DNA of 64,000 nt, from positions 170,498 to 234,497 of the forward strand of contig JAMBUN010000220.1 in the NCBI GenBank assembly GCA_030271035.1, given 5' to 3'. The stretch comes from Microascus cirrosus (Eukaryota; Ascomycota; Sordariomycetes; Microascales; Microascaceae). Positions within the stretch are counted from its first letter, which is position 1, and each line of letters starts with the position of its first letter. The notes beneath the pieces were generated by a model, which had not been told where the DNA came from, searched no databases, and saw only the letters and a list, made by a program, of their open reading frames with translations. The translations under genes and the position numbers were made by a program. This document shows, in pieces, positions 11,660 through 23,296 of this stretch.

Positions 11660-12919
11660 TCACAGCTCACCCGGCTCGGAACCGTCCGATTCGTCTTCCT
11701 CAGAGACGCTGACTTCGGCGACGACCTCATCCTCCGAACTCTCATTGCTTTCGCTGTCGCTCTCACTCTCACTCTCCTCGTCATCCTTGCCCCCGCCACT
11801 AAGTACTTCCCCATCCTCCATGTCCTCAACGAATCTTCTCTTTGACCTCGCAGCACTCTCGCCCTCTGCCTTCCTCTTGGCTCCTATCTTTGGTTTAGAC
11901 CTCACAACGAAGCCAGGTGGGATCCCAGCGGAGTGCTCCACGACGTAGATCGTGGGATACTCCAAGACTGCCGTCCCACTCAGAACGTCGTGCAGTTTCA
12001 GTGCCGGGTCGATTGGAGTGAGTGTCGTGGGCGCCGTTGACGTCGTCGGCGGCCGAGAGATGTAGAAATCGACTCTTTTTGCGAGGCTCTGTAGACCTTT
12101 CGCCGGGATGCCTTGTTTGCGATGCTCGTGTGGCCGGTCAATCCATTGTCCTGTGCGCGGGTTCTGCGAACAGATCGAGGCTCCAGGTAGCCAGCATGAC
12201 GTGAGTTGGTCCTGGGATGTATTGGACCCTGAAGCACCGCTTCCTTCCTGGCCCTTATCATGCGCCTGCCATTCTGCTGTGCCAAAGGTTTTGGTCTGGC
12301 GGTTCAGTAAGAACCCCTCATAGACCGGCAGGTCATCCACCATTTTTGTCGTTACCCTCGTGATATTTCCCTCCCCTTCGCCAACTAAGAACCACTCAAG
12401 AAACCACTCTATCCTCCGCGACCTCTTGAAAAATCTTGTCTGGTTCTCCTTCTTCCTCGTCATGCCCGCTGGCGCGGAGACGAGCGTTATGTCGAATTTC
12501 CTGAGCCTGGCGCGCATACCTTCGCCATCCATATCATCCTGGGTCTTCAGCACCCTCGAGACGACCACTTTCCTAGGCTTCCCATTCTTCATTCTTGTCT
12601 CCAACCCCTCCACCATGACCGGCCGCAGCTCGCCCTCTCGAAGGATGCCCCTCTCCTCTATAATTTCCTTCTCGCTCCTCTCCCGCGCCCGCTCGATCGC
12701 GCTGATGAAGTTGTAGTCATGGTCCACTCCCGACGCTGTAGCCAGCTTCTTCCTAGGGACAAACGCCGTCGCATCGCGGACGCCAGAGCAGTCACTGCGC
12801 GCCTTATGGCGCTTGATGCAGGGGAGGGAACAAGTGCGGATGTTGCACCGGGGGCACTTATATTTCGGGGAAGAGATGTGGCATATCGAGCAGAGATTTG
12901 TCAAGAGTGTGTCTTCCAT
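11660..12919 (-). CDS. BCD1: Box C/D snoRNA assembly protein with zf-HIT finger
   Basis: Single exon, 419 residues. The N-terminus is a complete HIT-type zinc finger with ligands at C10, C13, C22, C25, C30, C34, H38 and C44, in the context CSICHISSPKYKCPRC and CSLPCIKRHK. It is followed by DYNFISAIER, which is characteristic of Bcd1/ZNHIT6. A central domain (about 100-330) contains segments such as NQTRFFKRSRRIEWFLEW. The C-terminus is a basic KRKAEGE...RSKRRF patch and then a Ser/Asp/Glu-only tail. Known role of the family: early assembly and stability of box C/D snoRNPs (with Snu13, Nop58 and the R2TP machinery) in the nucleus, and so rRNA processing. The start is the ATG immediately before the finger. 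Confidence 0.93.
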   Translation of the reverse strand: MEDTLLTNLCSICHISSPKYKCPRCNIRTCSLPCIKRHKARSDCSGVRDATAFVPRKKLATASGVDHDYNFISAIERARERSEKEIIEERGILREGELRPVMVEGLETRMKNGKPRKVVVSRVLKTQDDMDGEGMRARLRKFDITLVSAPAGMTRKKENQTRFFKRSRRIEWFLEWFLVGEGEGNITRVTTKMVDDLPVYEGFLLNRQTKTFGTAEWQAHDKGQEGSGASGSNTSQDQLTSCWLPGASICSQNPRTGQWIDRPHEHRKQGIPAKGLQSLAKRVDFYISRPPTTSTAPTTLTPIDPALKLHDVLSGTAVLEYPTIYVVEHSAGIPPGFVVRSKPKIGAKRKAEGESAARSKRRFVEDMEDGEVLSGGGKDDEESESESDSESNESSEDEVVAEVSVSEEDESDGSEPGEL

Positions 12920-13877
12920 CCTGTTCAGGGTCCTTTTCTTTCGACGAATCGCTAAAGTCGCTCGTTCGTGCTCAAGGGTTGGCCCTTCGCCGGTGCCGCG
13001 GGCTCGAGTCCGTTCGAGTTGTTCGTCACTGCCTTCAGTGGATGCTAATAACTCTCGCGTTATATATGCGCTTATGAAAGAAAGGTACTCAAATAGAACT
13101 TGCGGTTATGAGGGAGAAGTCCGTCGTAGGATGAAATAAAGTTTGGCGGTTGGCGAAGGAGCTTGCGTGACCAACTTTTTGCCGGTTATCTTATCGATAC
13201 GCTTATCGATACGACAAAACCACCACCCCCCAGCCAAGCCGGACCCGCTGTTCCATTAGCATCGGATCCAACCTGATCTGGAAGGGTGAAAGTCACTGCG
13301 GGCACACATGGGACATACCGGAACTCTACATTCAGAACACCAGGCAACAAAACAGCGCCCATATGCCAATTATTGACCCGATTTTTTCAAACACCATTGG
13401 CTCCTCAAATCGCCTAGTTAGCAACAGACTAAATGGATCACACGCTCAAAAAAGAGAACTCTACCTGAAGACCCGCGGTTCAATGCCATGAAAAGGGCTA
13501 GGGCGCCAAATGAGACCCTTGACCCCGAGATCCTAAAAACGGAGCTCGGGGTTAACCTGGTTTAGTTCAATTTTCAATTTTTTTTTTGGGAATGCCTCTT
13601 TTGTAACTATGGGCGAGGGATTCAAGTTAGACCTTTACCATCTGAGGCGCTACTTCCTCGCGCGCGCAGTTCACTAGGCGCCCCTTCCTCCCATGGGTGG
13701 GAGAGCGACTCAGGATTAAACCGTCCGAGAGCTATTGCGTGGATTGGAGGTGACTATGTACTCTTGCTGCCTCTTCCCCTTCCGTCATCCCTGAACCTCG
13801 TCTCATCCGGCATATTCAAGGACAACTCGTGGTGGTCGGCCTTTGCTCCCTCTCCGCCTTCAAACTCCTTGCTAAAC
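12920..13877. other. Divergent intergenic region
   Basis: About 960 bp between BCD1 (minus) and the unknown gene at 13878 (plus). It contains the tandem TATCGATA palindromes at 13190-13213 and a run of nine T near 13580. No credible coding frame. Confidence 0.5.
13190..13213. promoter_or_regulatory. Tandem 12-nt repeat with two TATCGATA palindromes
   Basis: CTTATCGATACG occurs twice back to back, so the perfect 8-bp palindrome TATCGATA appears at 13192-13199 and 13204-13211. It lies between divergent genes, about 270 bp upstream of the BCD1 start codon. The 12-bp spacing would put the two sites roughly one helical turn apart, as expected of a paired protein-binding site. The binding factor is unknown. 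Confidence 0.45.
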
Positions 13878-15605
13878 ATGGATTATTCTATCTTCTGTGT
13901 TAACCTCGGCGAGTTCGATGTGATAAGCAGGGATGGATCTCTCACTCTAAATACAAGCGTATCACTTTTTTTCAGAGCGGAAAACGGCGAAGAGGAGATA
14001 TCCGCCGATAAGCTTCACGAGCTGGTGTCGAGAGGCTTGGGTTTCTCCGGCGCTACTAGCTGCCGCATCACGGTCTGTCCTTTGATACAGGGGATACCAA
14101 TGCATAGAGAATACCTGGATCCGGACGGATGTGGGTTTGTGCAGGTTCTAGCCCATTTGGTGGAGGACTTAGATGTGAGAGATCCTGGTCCTCCACGGGT
14201 CGGCCTCTATCTAACAGTTACAACAAGACCTGGAAGCAATTAGATCTCCGCCTCGGACCGACTGCCAGACTCTACTCCCATGATGAGTCTTCCGTCTCCC
14301 TAAACTACCGAGTCGAGCACACGGACATAGAGTTGCCAACTCCCGTCTCGACGAATTCCGTAACTCCTGAGCTTGAGAACGTTCGCTGTCACCTAAACTT
14401 CACCGCCCAGACTCTTGGCTTCCAGAACCATGCCCAGAGCCGGGGCTTGCGGAAGCAGGCCCCGAAGACAGCGAAGAAGCGGAAGCACGGATGCTTGACA
14501 CACTCGTCGTTACGCGGGGAAGGTTCGAGGTTGATTGTTTCATTCACCATCAGCAATACCTACGGGGTTACCGTGAAGCGTGAGCAATCAGTTACCCAGG
14601 ATTCCATTCCCACATCACCGGCTACCTTTTCTAGGGTTGAGACTCTGGGAGTGACCGTAAAGCGCGAAGAATCGCCCTCCGATGTTACTGGCCATGGACT
14701 CATTATACATGAGAATGGGGCCCCAACAGCAGGAATGGGGACATGTATGGTATCGGACCATCCGGAACTAGAGACAGTCGTCCGTGAGGCATTGAACCAC
14801 ATGCTTCTCGGTTCTCGGCCCCGAGGGTCCCGTATTACCGGTGGTTTCGCTAGAAAGGCTCTCAAAGAGGTGGCTCCAGCTATTTTTGACACTGACAGAC
14901 TGAGGGTAATCCCTCGGCACTCACCCTTACCACAATGGATGTTCTACTAACGTCCACAAGGGGGTTGCGGCCAGGATGCCTTTTATAGACGGTCCCGCCA
15001 GCGCAGTCTCCTACTTTACCGCCAACGCGAAATCGCCGTCATTGAGAAAGAAGATGCAGGGCCTCACTGTTTTGGATGGGGCTTCGTCGAGCGCTAGACC
15101 TGCACCCATGCCACCTGCCGAAGCAAAACTCCGTATACTAGTTCATGCAGACTCGAGGCCAATCAGCCTCAAGTGCTCCCGGTCTTCCGGAGGTGGTGAC
15201 GTGGCGCCTTCGCTTCTGGAGAATGAGAGCGATAAGCTAGGGGTACGTTCCGAAGTTGGAATTGGAGAAATGCTCCTCCCAGACGACTGGCCTCCAACCC
15301 AGGTGCCCTTGATGGGTGCTGAGGGAACCGGCTCTGAGCTCGACCAAGACTTAATGCCCTGGCCGGCAATGGACACCTATACGGCGGGTTGGAAACATCA
15401 ACCGAGCAATGGCTGTCACCACACCTACATCCACACCGAAGACATGGCAGCCAACATGGGCATAATGGGAGCGACGCCGGCGCAACAGTGCCGTGGCGTT
15501 CCTAGGTATTTCGGAGACTATCATGGTCGGCTTTTACGGAGAGACGAGGGCTACTGGCGGAACTCCCTACCCATCGGCAGGCTCTCAGGTGTCGGCCGTT
15601 CATAA
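13878..15605 (+). CDS. Unknown three-exon gene (519 aa) with paired VKRE motifs
   Basis: I do not recognise this protein. Proposed exons are 13878-14130, 14244-14905 and 14961-15605, giving 519 residues. The second intron (14906-14960) is convincing: a GTAATC donor, a perfect TACTAAC branch site, a CACAAG acceptor, and it moves the reading into a long open frame. The first intron (14131-14243) is less certain. It has a CTAAC branch and TTAG acceptor but a weak GTGGGT donor, and a different donor or acceptor pair is possible. The protein has a probable nuclear signal (KTAKKRKHG). It also has two copies of GVTVKRE 28 residues apart (lysines about 196 and 224), each fitting the SUMO-acceptor pattern hydrophobic-K-x-E. 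The C-terminal end is uncertain, because another frame stays open to 15792. It is probably a lineage-specific protein. It is convergent with DAD3. Confidence 0.45.
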
Positions 15606-16246
15606 ACACTTAAACTTGGAGGAATATTCGCATGCAAATATGGGATTTTCCGAGGAGAGTTTCTTATGTGGAGTGGGTGATGTAGACCGGACTGGGAAAA
15701 GGGCCATGCTTCGGGTTAGAACGGGTAGATTCATGGGAATCTGTTCAAGGAGTAGGAGAAAGCCGGTGGGTATCGTGTTGTTACTATTCTGATCACATCG
15801 CTCTACAGTATCTAAAAAGACTAGCCGTCACCAAGCGACCTCCCACTAACTGAACTTTGGTCAGTCCATGTAAGATGCCATGCATCGCCATGCTATCCCC
15901 TAAGCAGGAGTATCTCGTTGAGCCACGCCGGATTGCCGCAGGCCTGCAGACCTAATGGACCACTTCAACCGCCCCAACCCCTGGCCAGCGGTGCGTGACT
16001 CCACGCTGACCGCCATGCCTGTTGCTTCATGTTCTGGTGTGGTCGTAACTCTATCTCGGCTCGTGGGTATCTCGTAGAAGCACTCTCCGAAGGATAAGGC
16101 TGGTCAGACGATTCGGAACAAGTCGTGGACCACCTACCCGTCTATGATGGGCCGCGTACACAATCTCACCCTCTACCCAGCGTGCTCCCAGACCAGCAGC
16201 AGCACCGTCAAAATCAATCCCGCCAAGCATGGGAGACCGTTCCAGT
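15606..16246. other. Convergent intergenic region
   Basis: About 640 bp between the unknown gene (plus) and DAD3 (minus). It is probably both 3' UTRs. A 100-codon frame to 15792 could be an alternative end of the upstream gene. Nothing else is recognised. Confidence 0.45.
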
Positions 16247-16627
16247 TCACGCGTCCTCTTCGTCGTCCTCCTCCTTCCCCTCCTCCCCCTGGCCCCCGTC
16301 ATACGCAATCTCCTGCTGCAGCACAATACTGTAAACACTAGCTTTAAGCAACGTAAACACAAGGCTTGTCTTGCGCTCGAGATCGCGCAGCCCGTCGAGG
16401 ATCTCGGTGCTCGGGTTCGCGGCCAGAGTGTCGAGGAGGTGAGCGAGCTGTTCCGGTGTCAGTCCCCACGCTTCCGGTCTTCGTAGCCAAACTCGACACT
16501 CAACGAAGGGGGGAAACTACCGAACCTTCTTCATGTTCTCCGAAAGACGCTCGTACTCCTCTAGGACCTCCTGTTCCAGCGGCGTAAGCTCCGGAGGCGA
16601 GGACAACGAATCCATCGCAGGCTCCAT
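16247..16627 (-). CDS. DAD3: DASH complex subunit Dad3
   Basis: Outer-kinetochore DASH/Dam1 complex subunit, needed for microtubule coupling at kinetochores in fungi. Two exons, 16526-16627 and 16247-16447, are separated by a 78-nt intron (GTTCGG donor, CTGAC branch, AACAG acceptor) and join to exactly 100 residues. Exon 1 encodes ELTPLEQEVLEEYERL and exon 2 encodes LDTLAANPSTEILDGLRDL followed by ERKTSLVFTLLKASVYSIVL. These correspond to the conserved LSPLQQEVL and VGTLLKGSVYSLIL regions of yeast Dad3. The tail is acidic. The frame is open upstream of the chosen ATG, but starting at MEPAM gives the family's usual size of about 95-110 residues. The gene is small, spliced and overlapped by longer spurious frames, so it is easily missed. 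Confidence 0.9.
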
Positions 16628-19600
16628 TTCAAAGGTCCCTGGGTCCCTCCGTTGGCGTCGCTCGTGTGGTCCTCCAGTCGTGAAGGGGGTTCTCGTGAAG
16701 CTGAGGTGGGTTTGGCGAAGACGCGTCGGAGTCGCGGATTGCGATTTACCCCGCCAAATTTCCCTGGTGTGTTGGCCGCTGCCCCGCTGGAAGACACTGT
16801 GCGTAGGAATTTCTGCACGCGACTCAGCGGGCCCGTGCCCCGCAGTGCCCCGAAACGCGCCCGTCTCAGTTCTCCCGAGAAAGCTACCGACCATGAACGA
16901 GGCCTTCCATCTAGAACCTTGCGTCGAACCGCTATACTGTCCAACCGAGCGGTCAGGTCACTCGGCGGCGATCGGAAAGCTCCGACTATGAGCGCCGCCA
17001 ATAGCTAACCCTCCCTATGGTTCATCACGGGTTCCGCGGGTCAGTGTGTTTTGGTAGATATTGAAGTGGCATGACGCTGTGGATCATGTTTCTTGCATTG
17101 TTTTTCCCCTATGGAGCCTGGGTGGGTTCTGGCCTCATTGACCGGGTGCGCGCAGCGAGTGTAACGCGGTATTCGGGAGGAGACGTCCGGGAGTCAGCTC
17201 CGAATAAGTACCCATCCCCGCTTCGTACCTCGAAACGATGAAGAGGCGGGGTGTCATGACGTTCTCGTGTAAGACGCTGGATGTTGCTTCCAAGCACCGT
17301 CATCATCCTCTAGGGCCGGAGGACGAGAAGACGGCCTGTCCGCTCAATCGGATGTGGCACCTTGACTCACACCTTTCTCGAACTAACGAGAGCACGGGCC
17401 CGGGGTATAACGGGCCCGTAAAAATCTGGATTGGTGAGGGGGAGACCAGGCACATCAGGACGGAACAGGCAACCCCTGACTCGCAAAAGCTGGGCACACG
17501 GGAAAGAAGGATAATCCGGGGTAGCAGGGACCCACCGTCCCGCTTTGCGGCTTTTAGCGCGGGTCGCTTGCTTAACGGGGAGGTCTTGAGCGCGGTGGAG
17601 ACAAGAGTCATATAAGTCCAATCTTGAATTAGTGGTATCGAGTACGCATAGAATACGACACACCGTTGGGAAGCAGTGGAGAGAGGGACACTAGTGGGTT
17701 AATTTTGTGTGAGAAAAGAGGGATGTTGACGGTTAATTTCGTGCCGCCTGGCCACTCCTGGACCGTAAAGACCTAGCCCGAGGAAGGCTGCGATACTCCA
17801 CTTGAAGGGCGGGGTTGTAAGAGACGGCATCGCATCAGATCTCCCAATTCCCAGCAGGCTTATCACCGAGCGTTGCGCAGAGCAGCACAGGATGGGCTGG
17901 GGTAGATTAGTAGAGTCGAGAAAGGGGCCGAACTGCCGCGGGAACTACCATACCATGACAGTCATTGACGGGTGTGTGGACGATCACCGATGACTCCAGA
18001 CGCATGGCTACTTCCCCATAAACCCAGGGGGTTCGGTGCACCTGTGTCAGCTGCTCATCATAACTCGCCGTGAGGGGACGGCCGTAACACGCTAGGCGAA
18101 CAGGGATCCAGGTGCTTGAAATGGTTCCTCTCGTTACAGGAAAGCAGCAGTTGAATAAACCCGTCCAAGACCCAAGCAGGCCTGCTCAGCCCTGGTATCT
18201 GGCACGAGTAAATCGGCTGTTACCGAGGTGATACCAATGGACTGTGTGCCATCTCCCGCTGTCCGTCCTCCCCCGCCGCGTCCTCCAACCCTTCTCTTTG
18301 GGGGGACAGCATCGAAAGGTCTAGATCTTCGAGATGGGGCGCGTGATTCATTTCGGCGCGGCATGCTATCTTGGACTGTGGATTCTGGACACCCAGCCTG
18401 CAATCCAAGTCTGCTTTGAAGCTTGAAGGTGGGAAGGTGAGGTACTCTCCCTCGGGGTTCTGTCTGTTTCGCCTGTTTGATAGACAAAAGATAAGTGCCT
18501 AGGAAGTATGACGGGTTTCAAATCTGACCGTAGCCCTGTCGAGCTAGACCGAAAGGCCCCAGTAAAGAAAGTGGTAAAGGAGCAAGTTTGCTGGATACAG
18601 AGGTCACGTTGGAAGAACAAAATCGCCTTTGGTACTCGGTGGCACCCGGCTGTTTGCCACTATGGAACGTTGTTTGACCGAGACACTTTGTGGCAACGGG
18701 ATTTGAGAAGCATCTGAGGTCTCCCAGAAATCGAGACGGCATACCATCCTCGAGAACACATGGGAGCACCAGACGTACCGGGTTAACACATTGAGGAGAC
18801 TCGGATACGGCGATAAGAACCCGCTCCACCCATAATCCAAGTCATGGGGAATGCTCGTGGCCTGGCTGGGAAGTGGGCCAAGCACCGCCGCTGCCTCGCG
18901 GAAGCGTTGACGAGAGAACCTGGCGTCGCCACTTTTGCGTCATGAATGTGGCACACAGGCCGCCACTCCCTTTCCTTACCGTTGCTCCCGCTGTCAATAG
19001 TCATTTTCTCGTTAGCAATCGCCCGGACCCAGGGAATGTCAAACCAAAGCTAGCGGGGATTTAGTTGGAAGACAACCCTAGCCGGTGGGGTTTCGCGTCC
19101 CTTGTGGTGTATACATTGTCTAAGGTCTCTGGTACTCCAACCCCCTCTCGGCTTGCGTGGAGATCGTTGGGACCCTTTCACCGAGAGGGCGGGACCTCGA
19201 CCGCTTGGGGCGAGCTGCATGGGGTTCTATTCAGAAGGAGGGTGCACCCAGCGGCCTCCATCAAAGTGTTTGCAGGACTCACTAAGCGCGAGAATAGCCT
19301 CTTCCCCGAGCCTTCGTCTGTCTTTTGAACCCATCCATGGTGGATGGTTGTTGGCTCGCTCTGGAGAGCCCCTGTGCGGCCGGATGCCGGCTTGGGATGC
19401 ACGCCCAGTTGCTTGCCGGTGGAGCTAGCAGGTGTTCGTGGTTGCCAGTCTAGCCACCACATGATGTCCAGTATCTGCCTTAACCTTCGCTTCGGAAAGG
19501 GCTCTCCTCTGAGTGGAAGGGCACCGCGTTCCATCGGCCGTGGCACTGGTGCACCACAGGGCGGGATGCAGGGTTATGTGCAGTGATGACACACTCGGGG

Positions 19601-22600
19601 TCGGCCAGGTGTGGCAACAGTTGATTTGAATTCGCTTTGACGCGGACTATATTCGATAATGACTTTTGTATTGAGGAGAGGATGTGACTCTGATTGAATA
19701 TTCTTATGGCATGTACAAAGTCGGGGCGGCCCTTGGCCCCTTTCCCAGTTCTTGCCTTCTAAGGTTGAAGCTATTGCTACGCTCGTTGCGGCTTCCTCCT
19801 TGGCTCGCTATCAACAAGCATCAGCGACACCCGAAGCTGCCATTGGTCTCAAGCATTTCTTTGCAGACTCCATAACCCACGATCGGATCTTGCAGGCAGT
19901 AATAAGACAGACCATCCCACGGGCAGAGCGCGGAGATGGTTCCTGGGCGGGACTAAAATCGGAAGGAAATTTTACTCGAATGGAGTAGTGCGGCGCGACA
20001 GTTCCATCCCGTACTCTGGACCCCATGTATCGGGTACTTGGACGACACATGGGACCCCTTTCCATTGCGTCCTCGTCCCACCAGGATCTCTCGCTGTTCG
20101 GTGAGCGAGTGCTCCTGCAGGTGATTCCACCCCATATTATTACAGTACAAAGCTCTGGCCACTTTTCACTGTATTATATCGCTCCCCGCATTTCCCGTCT
20201 GGAGTCTCAGGGTTACTGGAAGTCGGGAGCCTGTATCATGGCACTGCATCCTCATGCATGAGGACACCCTTTGATGGCCCGATACTACGCTGCTTAACAA
20301 CATCCGGAAAGCGGGATCGCATGGCCGGGAGCACTCTCATGCTTCCATCCTCCCTCCCCCTGGCCGTAGTCTGGTACCGATTCATCGGCGAGCAACGTAC
20401 CACATACCAAATTCACGTCGCGGGGTACCGGGGCCTGCGCCGGCGCTGGGTGGAAATGATGCATGGGGCTTTCCCTTCCCCGCATTTTCTTTGTCACTAG
20501 ACTCGCTGAGGGAAAGAAGCATCGACAGAACGGCTGGGATCATGCCCACACCCTTTGCTTGGCCCACCCTAAACCTTGACTTCGAACAAGCCTTCGCCAC
20601 CTTGAGCCGACGCAGGAATGTGAAAGCTCGAAGCTTCTCGGAGGCCCCCAGGATAGCTGCGGCTTTTGACATTTGTTGGTTCGTAAACAATGTGGAAAGT
20701 GTCCAGAACGACTCATTGGCAAAGGGCTCTCGGCTCTTGGAAGTTCGAATTCATACTACTCATGCGCTCATTGCTCGTGGATGCAGGGTTTATTCCTTAA
20801 CCCTGGCTGAGAAAGCTGCACCCACAACAACTTGGGCATTGGCTGCGGGACCTACCTGAGAGTTTCAATAATGAGTACTGCGTCTTGCTGCTCCCACCAC
20901 CAAGGCGAAATCATAGCAAATGAGAGCTTTTGCGCAGGGAAGAAGATATTGGTGGGTGGGAGTCGAGCATGAGGACGGAAACGGCACAGAGAGAGCTAGA
21001 CCCACCTCCACTTCGAAGAGCTCTTCCCGGTTCCATGCGGCCTTAATGCACAGTGTGATCGGTATAGTCTCCTCCCCGACTGCGAAGTATGTAACTGCAG
21101 TTCGTGGCTGGCGCTTGCAAGGTGAGTGAGTGAACATGTTCCAAGAAACCCTTACATTGCCGGCAGTGTTCATCTCAAGCCCAAGCATTGATATTGAGGC
21201 ACTGCGCTCCATGATGTCTTTGTATGTGGTGACAATCTGCTTTGACAGGGCCTGCGACCCTGTCGATATCCCCATCGCTGTCCCTCGACTACAACCGGGA
21301 CTTGACAGCGCGGGTCCACTGCTAATAATAGCGCACGGCTTCTTCGCAGCTGGCCGTCCGATTCTTCGCTGGCGCAATCCGGCCGTGAGTTCATCTTGTA
21401 CACTAAACAAAATGCTATCTAGAATTTTCCTTGCGCCGGATTTCAGAATAAACACTCTTAACTGTTCGCAACTTTCTCTGAGCATCTTTCTGATGTGCCC
21501 TTGAAGCACGATTTACAGTCTCTAGGAGCAATAAATACACTGTGTTATTTCTCGCAGCACAAGGGAGCACAAGGCACGGCTGACAACCAGAGCGGAGGAA
21601 CAGGGATGGCGGCGGGGAGGGTCCACCCGGTACAGGGTACCGCGATAATTCGCGAGGGTACAATCCCACCCTGGGCAAGCACGAGGTCCCCTGCCCGCTT
21701 TCCTGCGCAAGGCCTCCCCACCCCTTTCCTCCTTCCCTCGATATTAATTCTACCTGCAGCTTGGCCGAGAGCGCGTCGGCTGGCGTCGTCCTGCGTGAAA
21801 GCACCAGCCACCACCGGCCTCCCGCCCACCATCTGCCCTCCCACCCTCAGAGCCCACCACAGGCCCCGTAGCCAACCCAAGGCCAGAAGCGGCCGACTTG
21901 GACCTTCAACACTGGTCTCGTGTCGCATTACCCTTCACCTTGCTCTCCATTCCCCGCTCACCCCGACTCGCCCTTAATACCATCATCTTCTCTTCGTAAC
22001 ACGCCCTTAATTCCTCCCCCTCACCTGTCACCGTGCGCTCCGCAATTCGCGTCCGAGAAGTTCGCCCATCGCCTCTCGCCTCCGACAGACCGGAGTGTTC
22101 GCCAATCCGAATTCAGCGCCCGCCTCTTTCTCTCGCCACAGACGTTTTGCGTCGTCGCCTGACAGCTCTGTGTACTCGCCGTCTGACGATGGCTTGCGTC
22201 TAGAAGAAGCTTGTTTCGCGCGCAATTTCCCCCACTGCGGCAAGGTCAGGAACGGCAAGCACAGCGCGGGTCGGAGACCGTTGCGGGATCGTCCTTGAGC
22301 AACTGAGCATCTTCTGACGTCCCCAACCTTATTTATCATCTCTCTTTTCTTGGCCCCCCCCTTGCCTTCATTATTCCGGTATTTTGTTATATTTTGGTCT
22401 TTCCTCTTTAGACGGCCGGGCATTTAGACATCATTTGGAGATCGCCATCATCCCACCCTGTACGAACAAGCTCGTCTGCCATTCTCCCGTAATTCGCCAT
22501 CCTACAACACCTCTACTACCCGCAACCATAATCAATCCCAACGTCTATTTGGGCTGTCATCCATACCATCGTCTTCCATAACTTCTTTTGGCCTGTATAC

Positions 22601-22672
22601 CTCAGGACCTTAACGCTTTCGAACGTCTTATGTTTGTTACGTGCCTGACTTCATTCTCAAGGTATAGATTTG
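16628..22672. other. Six-kilobase gene-poor stretch
   Basis: Contains the DAD3 promoter at its left end and the start of the long PSP1-gene leader at its right end (C/T-rich from about 21.9 kb). Between them I find no recognisable gene, tRNA, rRNA or transposase. Base composition is near 50% GC, lower than in the flanking genes. The only frame long enough to deserve attention is on the minus strand at 20865-21485 (listed separately). Confidence 0.5.
20865..21485 (-). CDS. Doubtful open frame of 206 codons in the gene desert
   Basis: From the ATG at 21485 the minus strand stays open for 206 codons in sequence of about 50% GC, longer than expected by chance for this stretch. The predicted protein (starting MLRESCEQLRVFILKSGARK) has no motif I recognise. 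The opposite strand is also nearly open: a plus-strand frame from 20920 to 21504 is interrupted by one stop that could be removed by a 45-nt GTGAGT...GGCAG intron near 21122. One of the two strands may therefore be coding, and I cannot tell which from the sequence alone. It could also be a gene remnant. Confidence 0.2.
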   Translation of the reverse strand: MLRESCEQLRVFILKSGARKILDSILFSVQDELTAGLRQRRIGRPAAKKPCAIISSGPALSSPGCSRGTAMGISTGSQALSKQIVTTYKDIMERSASISMLGLEMNTAGNVRVSWNMFTHSPCKRQPRTAVTYFAVGEETIPITLCIKAAWNREELFEVEVGLALSVPFPSSCSTPTHQYLLPCAKALICYDFALVVGAARRSTHY

Positions 22673-22934
22673 GTAAGTAGATTGCGTTCTCTAACCCTCA
22701 CTTCCGACCTAAAGAGACCATGTGTTGCCCAATCACCTGATCGTCAGAGTCCGGGCAGCAAGGCTCCTGCGGCCTCGTGGTCTGAGCTTGTTGTACCGTG
22801 GTTCAGGCACAGGTCTGCCCGTCCTGATTCACGTCAATTCACCACTTTGCATCCCTGCCTCTTTGTTACTCCTGTGGTCAACAAGGGGTTATCCTGGTTT
22901 GCAACATAGCAGCTAACACAATGCTCCATTTCAG
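22673..22934 (+). other. Probable 5' leader intron of the PSP1-domain gene
   Basis: A consensus GTAAGT donor at 22673 and a TTTCAG acceptor ending at 22934, with an AGCTAACAC branch site about 20 nt before the acceptor. It lies in the pyrimidine-rich leader upstream of the start codon at 23327. At 262 nt it is much longer than the coding introns. Confidence 0.55.
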
Positions 22935-23224
22935 GTAGACCCTACTATCCTGTGCTCTCGAAGTCCTGCACCATAGCTGGCAGCCAACTGTTTGCCCACC
23001 AGTCGTTCTGTGCTGTGCCCCACGTCTCCCCAACCTCAGCGCAAACAACTCAACTACGACAAGCGTTCGAACACTACTTCACGACCACAATCACTACCGA
23101 CAAAGCCATCACAGCAGTCAATTGATTGCTGCCAGTCGCTGCTCCAAGGAGGGGAGGTACTCTGGAGACATACAATATTGAGGACCGGCTTGACCTGTCA
23201 GAACGGTTCCTTGATCCTAGCTGT

Positions 23225-23296
23225 ATGCTCACATACCGGCTTCAGTTTCATATCTTCGTTCATCGAGGCCTCCGAGGTCGATCTCCAGACCGGTAA
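23225..23296 (+). other. Short upstream ORF in the PSP1-gene leader
   Basis: ATG at 23225, 23 codons, TAA at 23294-23296, ending 30 nt before the main start codon. It lies downstream of the predicted leader intron, so it should be present in the mature mRNA and would be met by scanning ribosomes. Confidence 0.45.

Noticed and set aside
16561..17001. Minus-strand frame of 146 codons overlapping the DAD3 start
   Set aside because: It is a different frame from DAD3, very Arg/Ser-rich and motif-free. DAD3 explains the real coding signal here.
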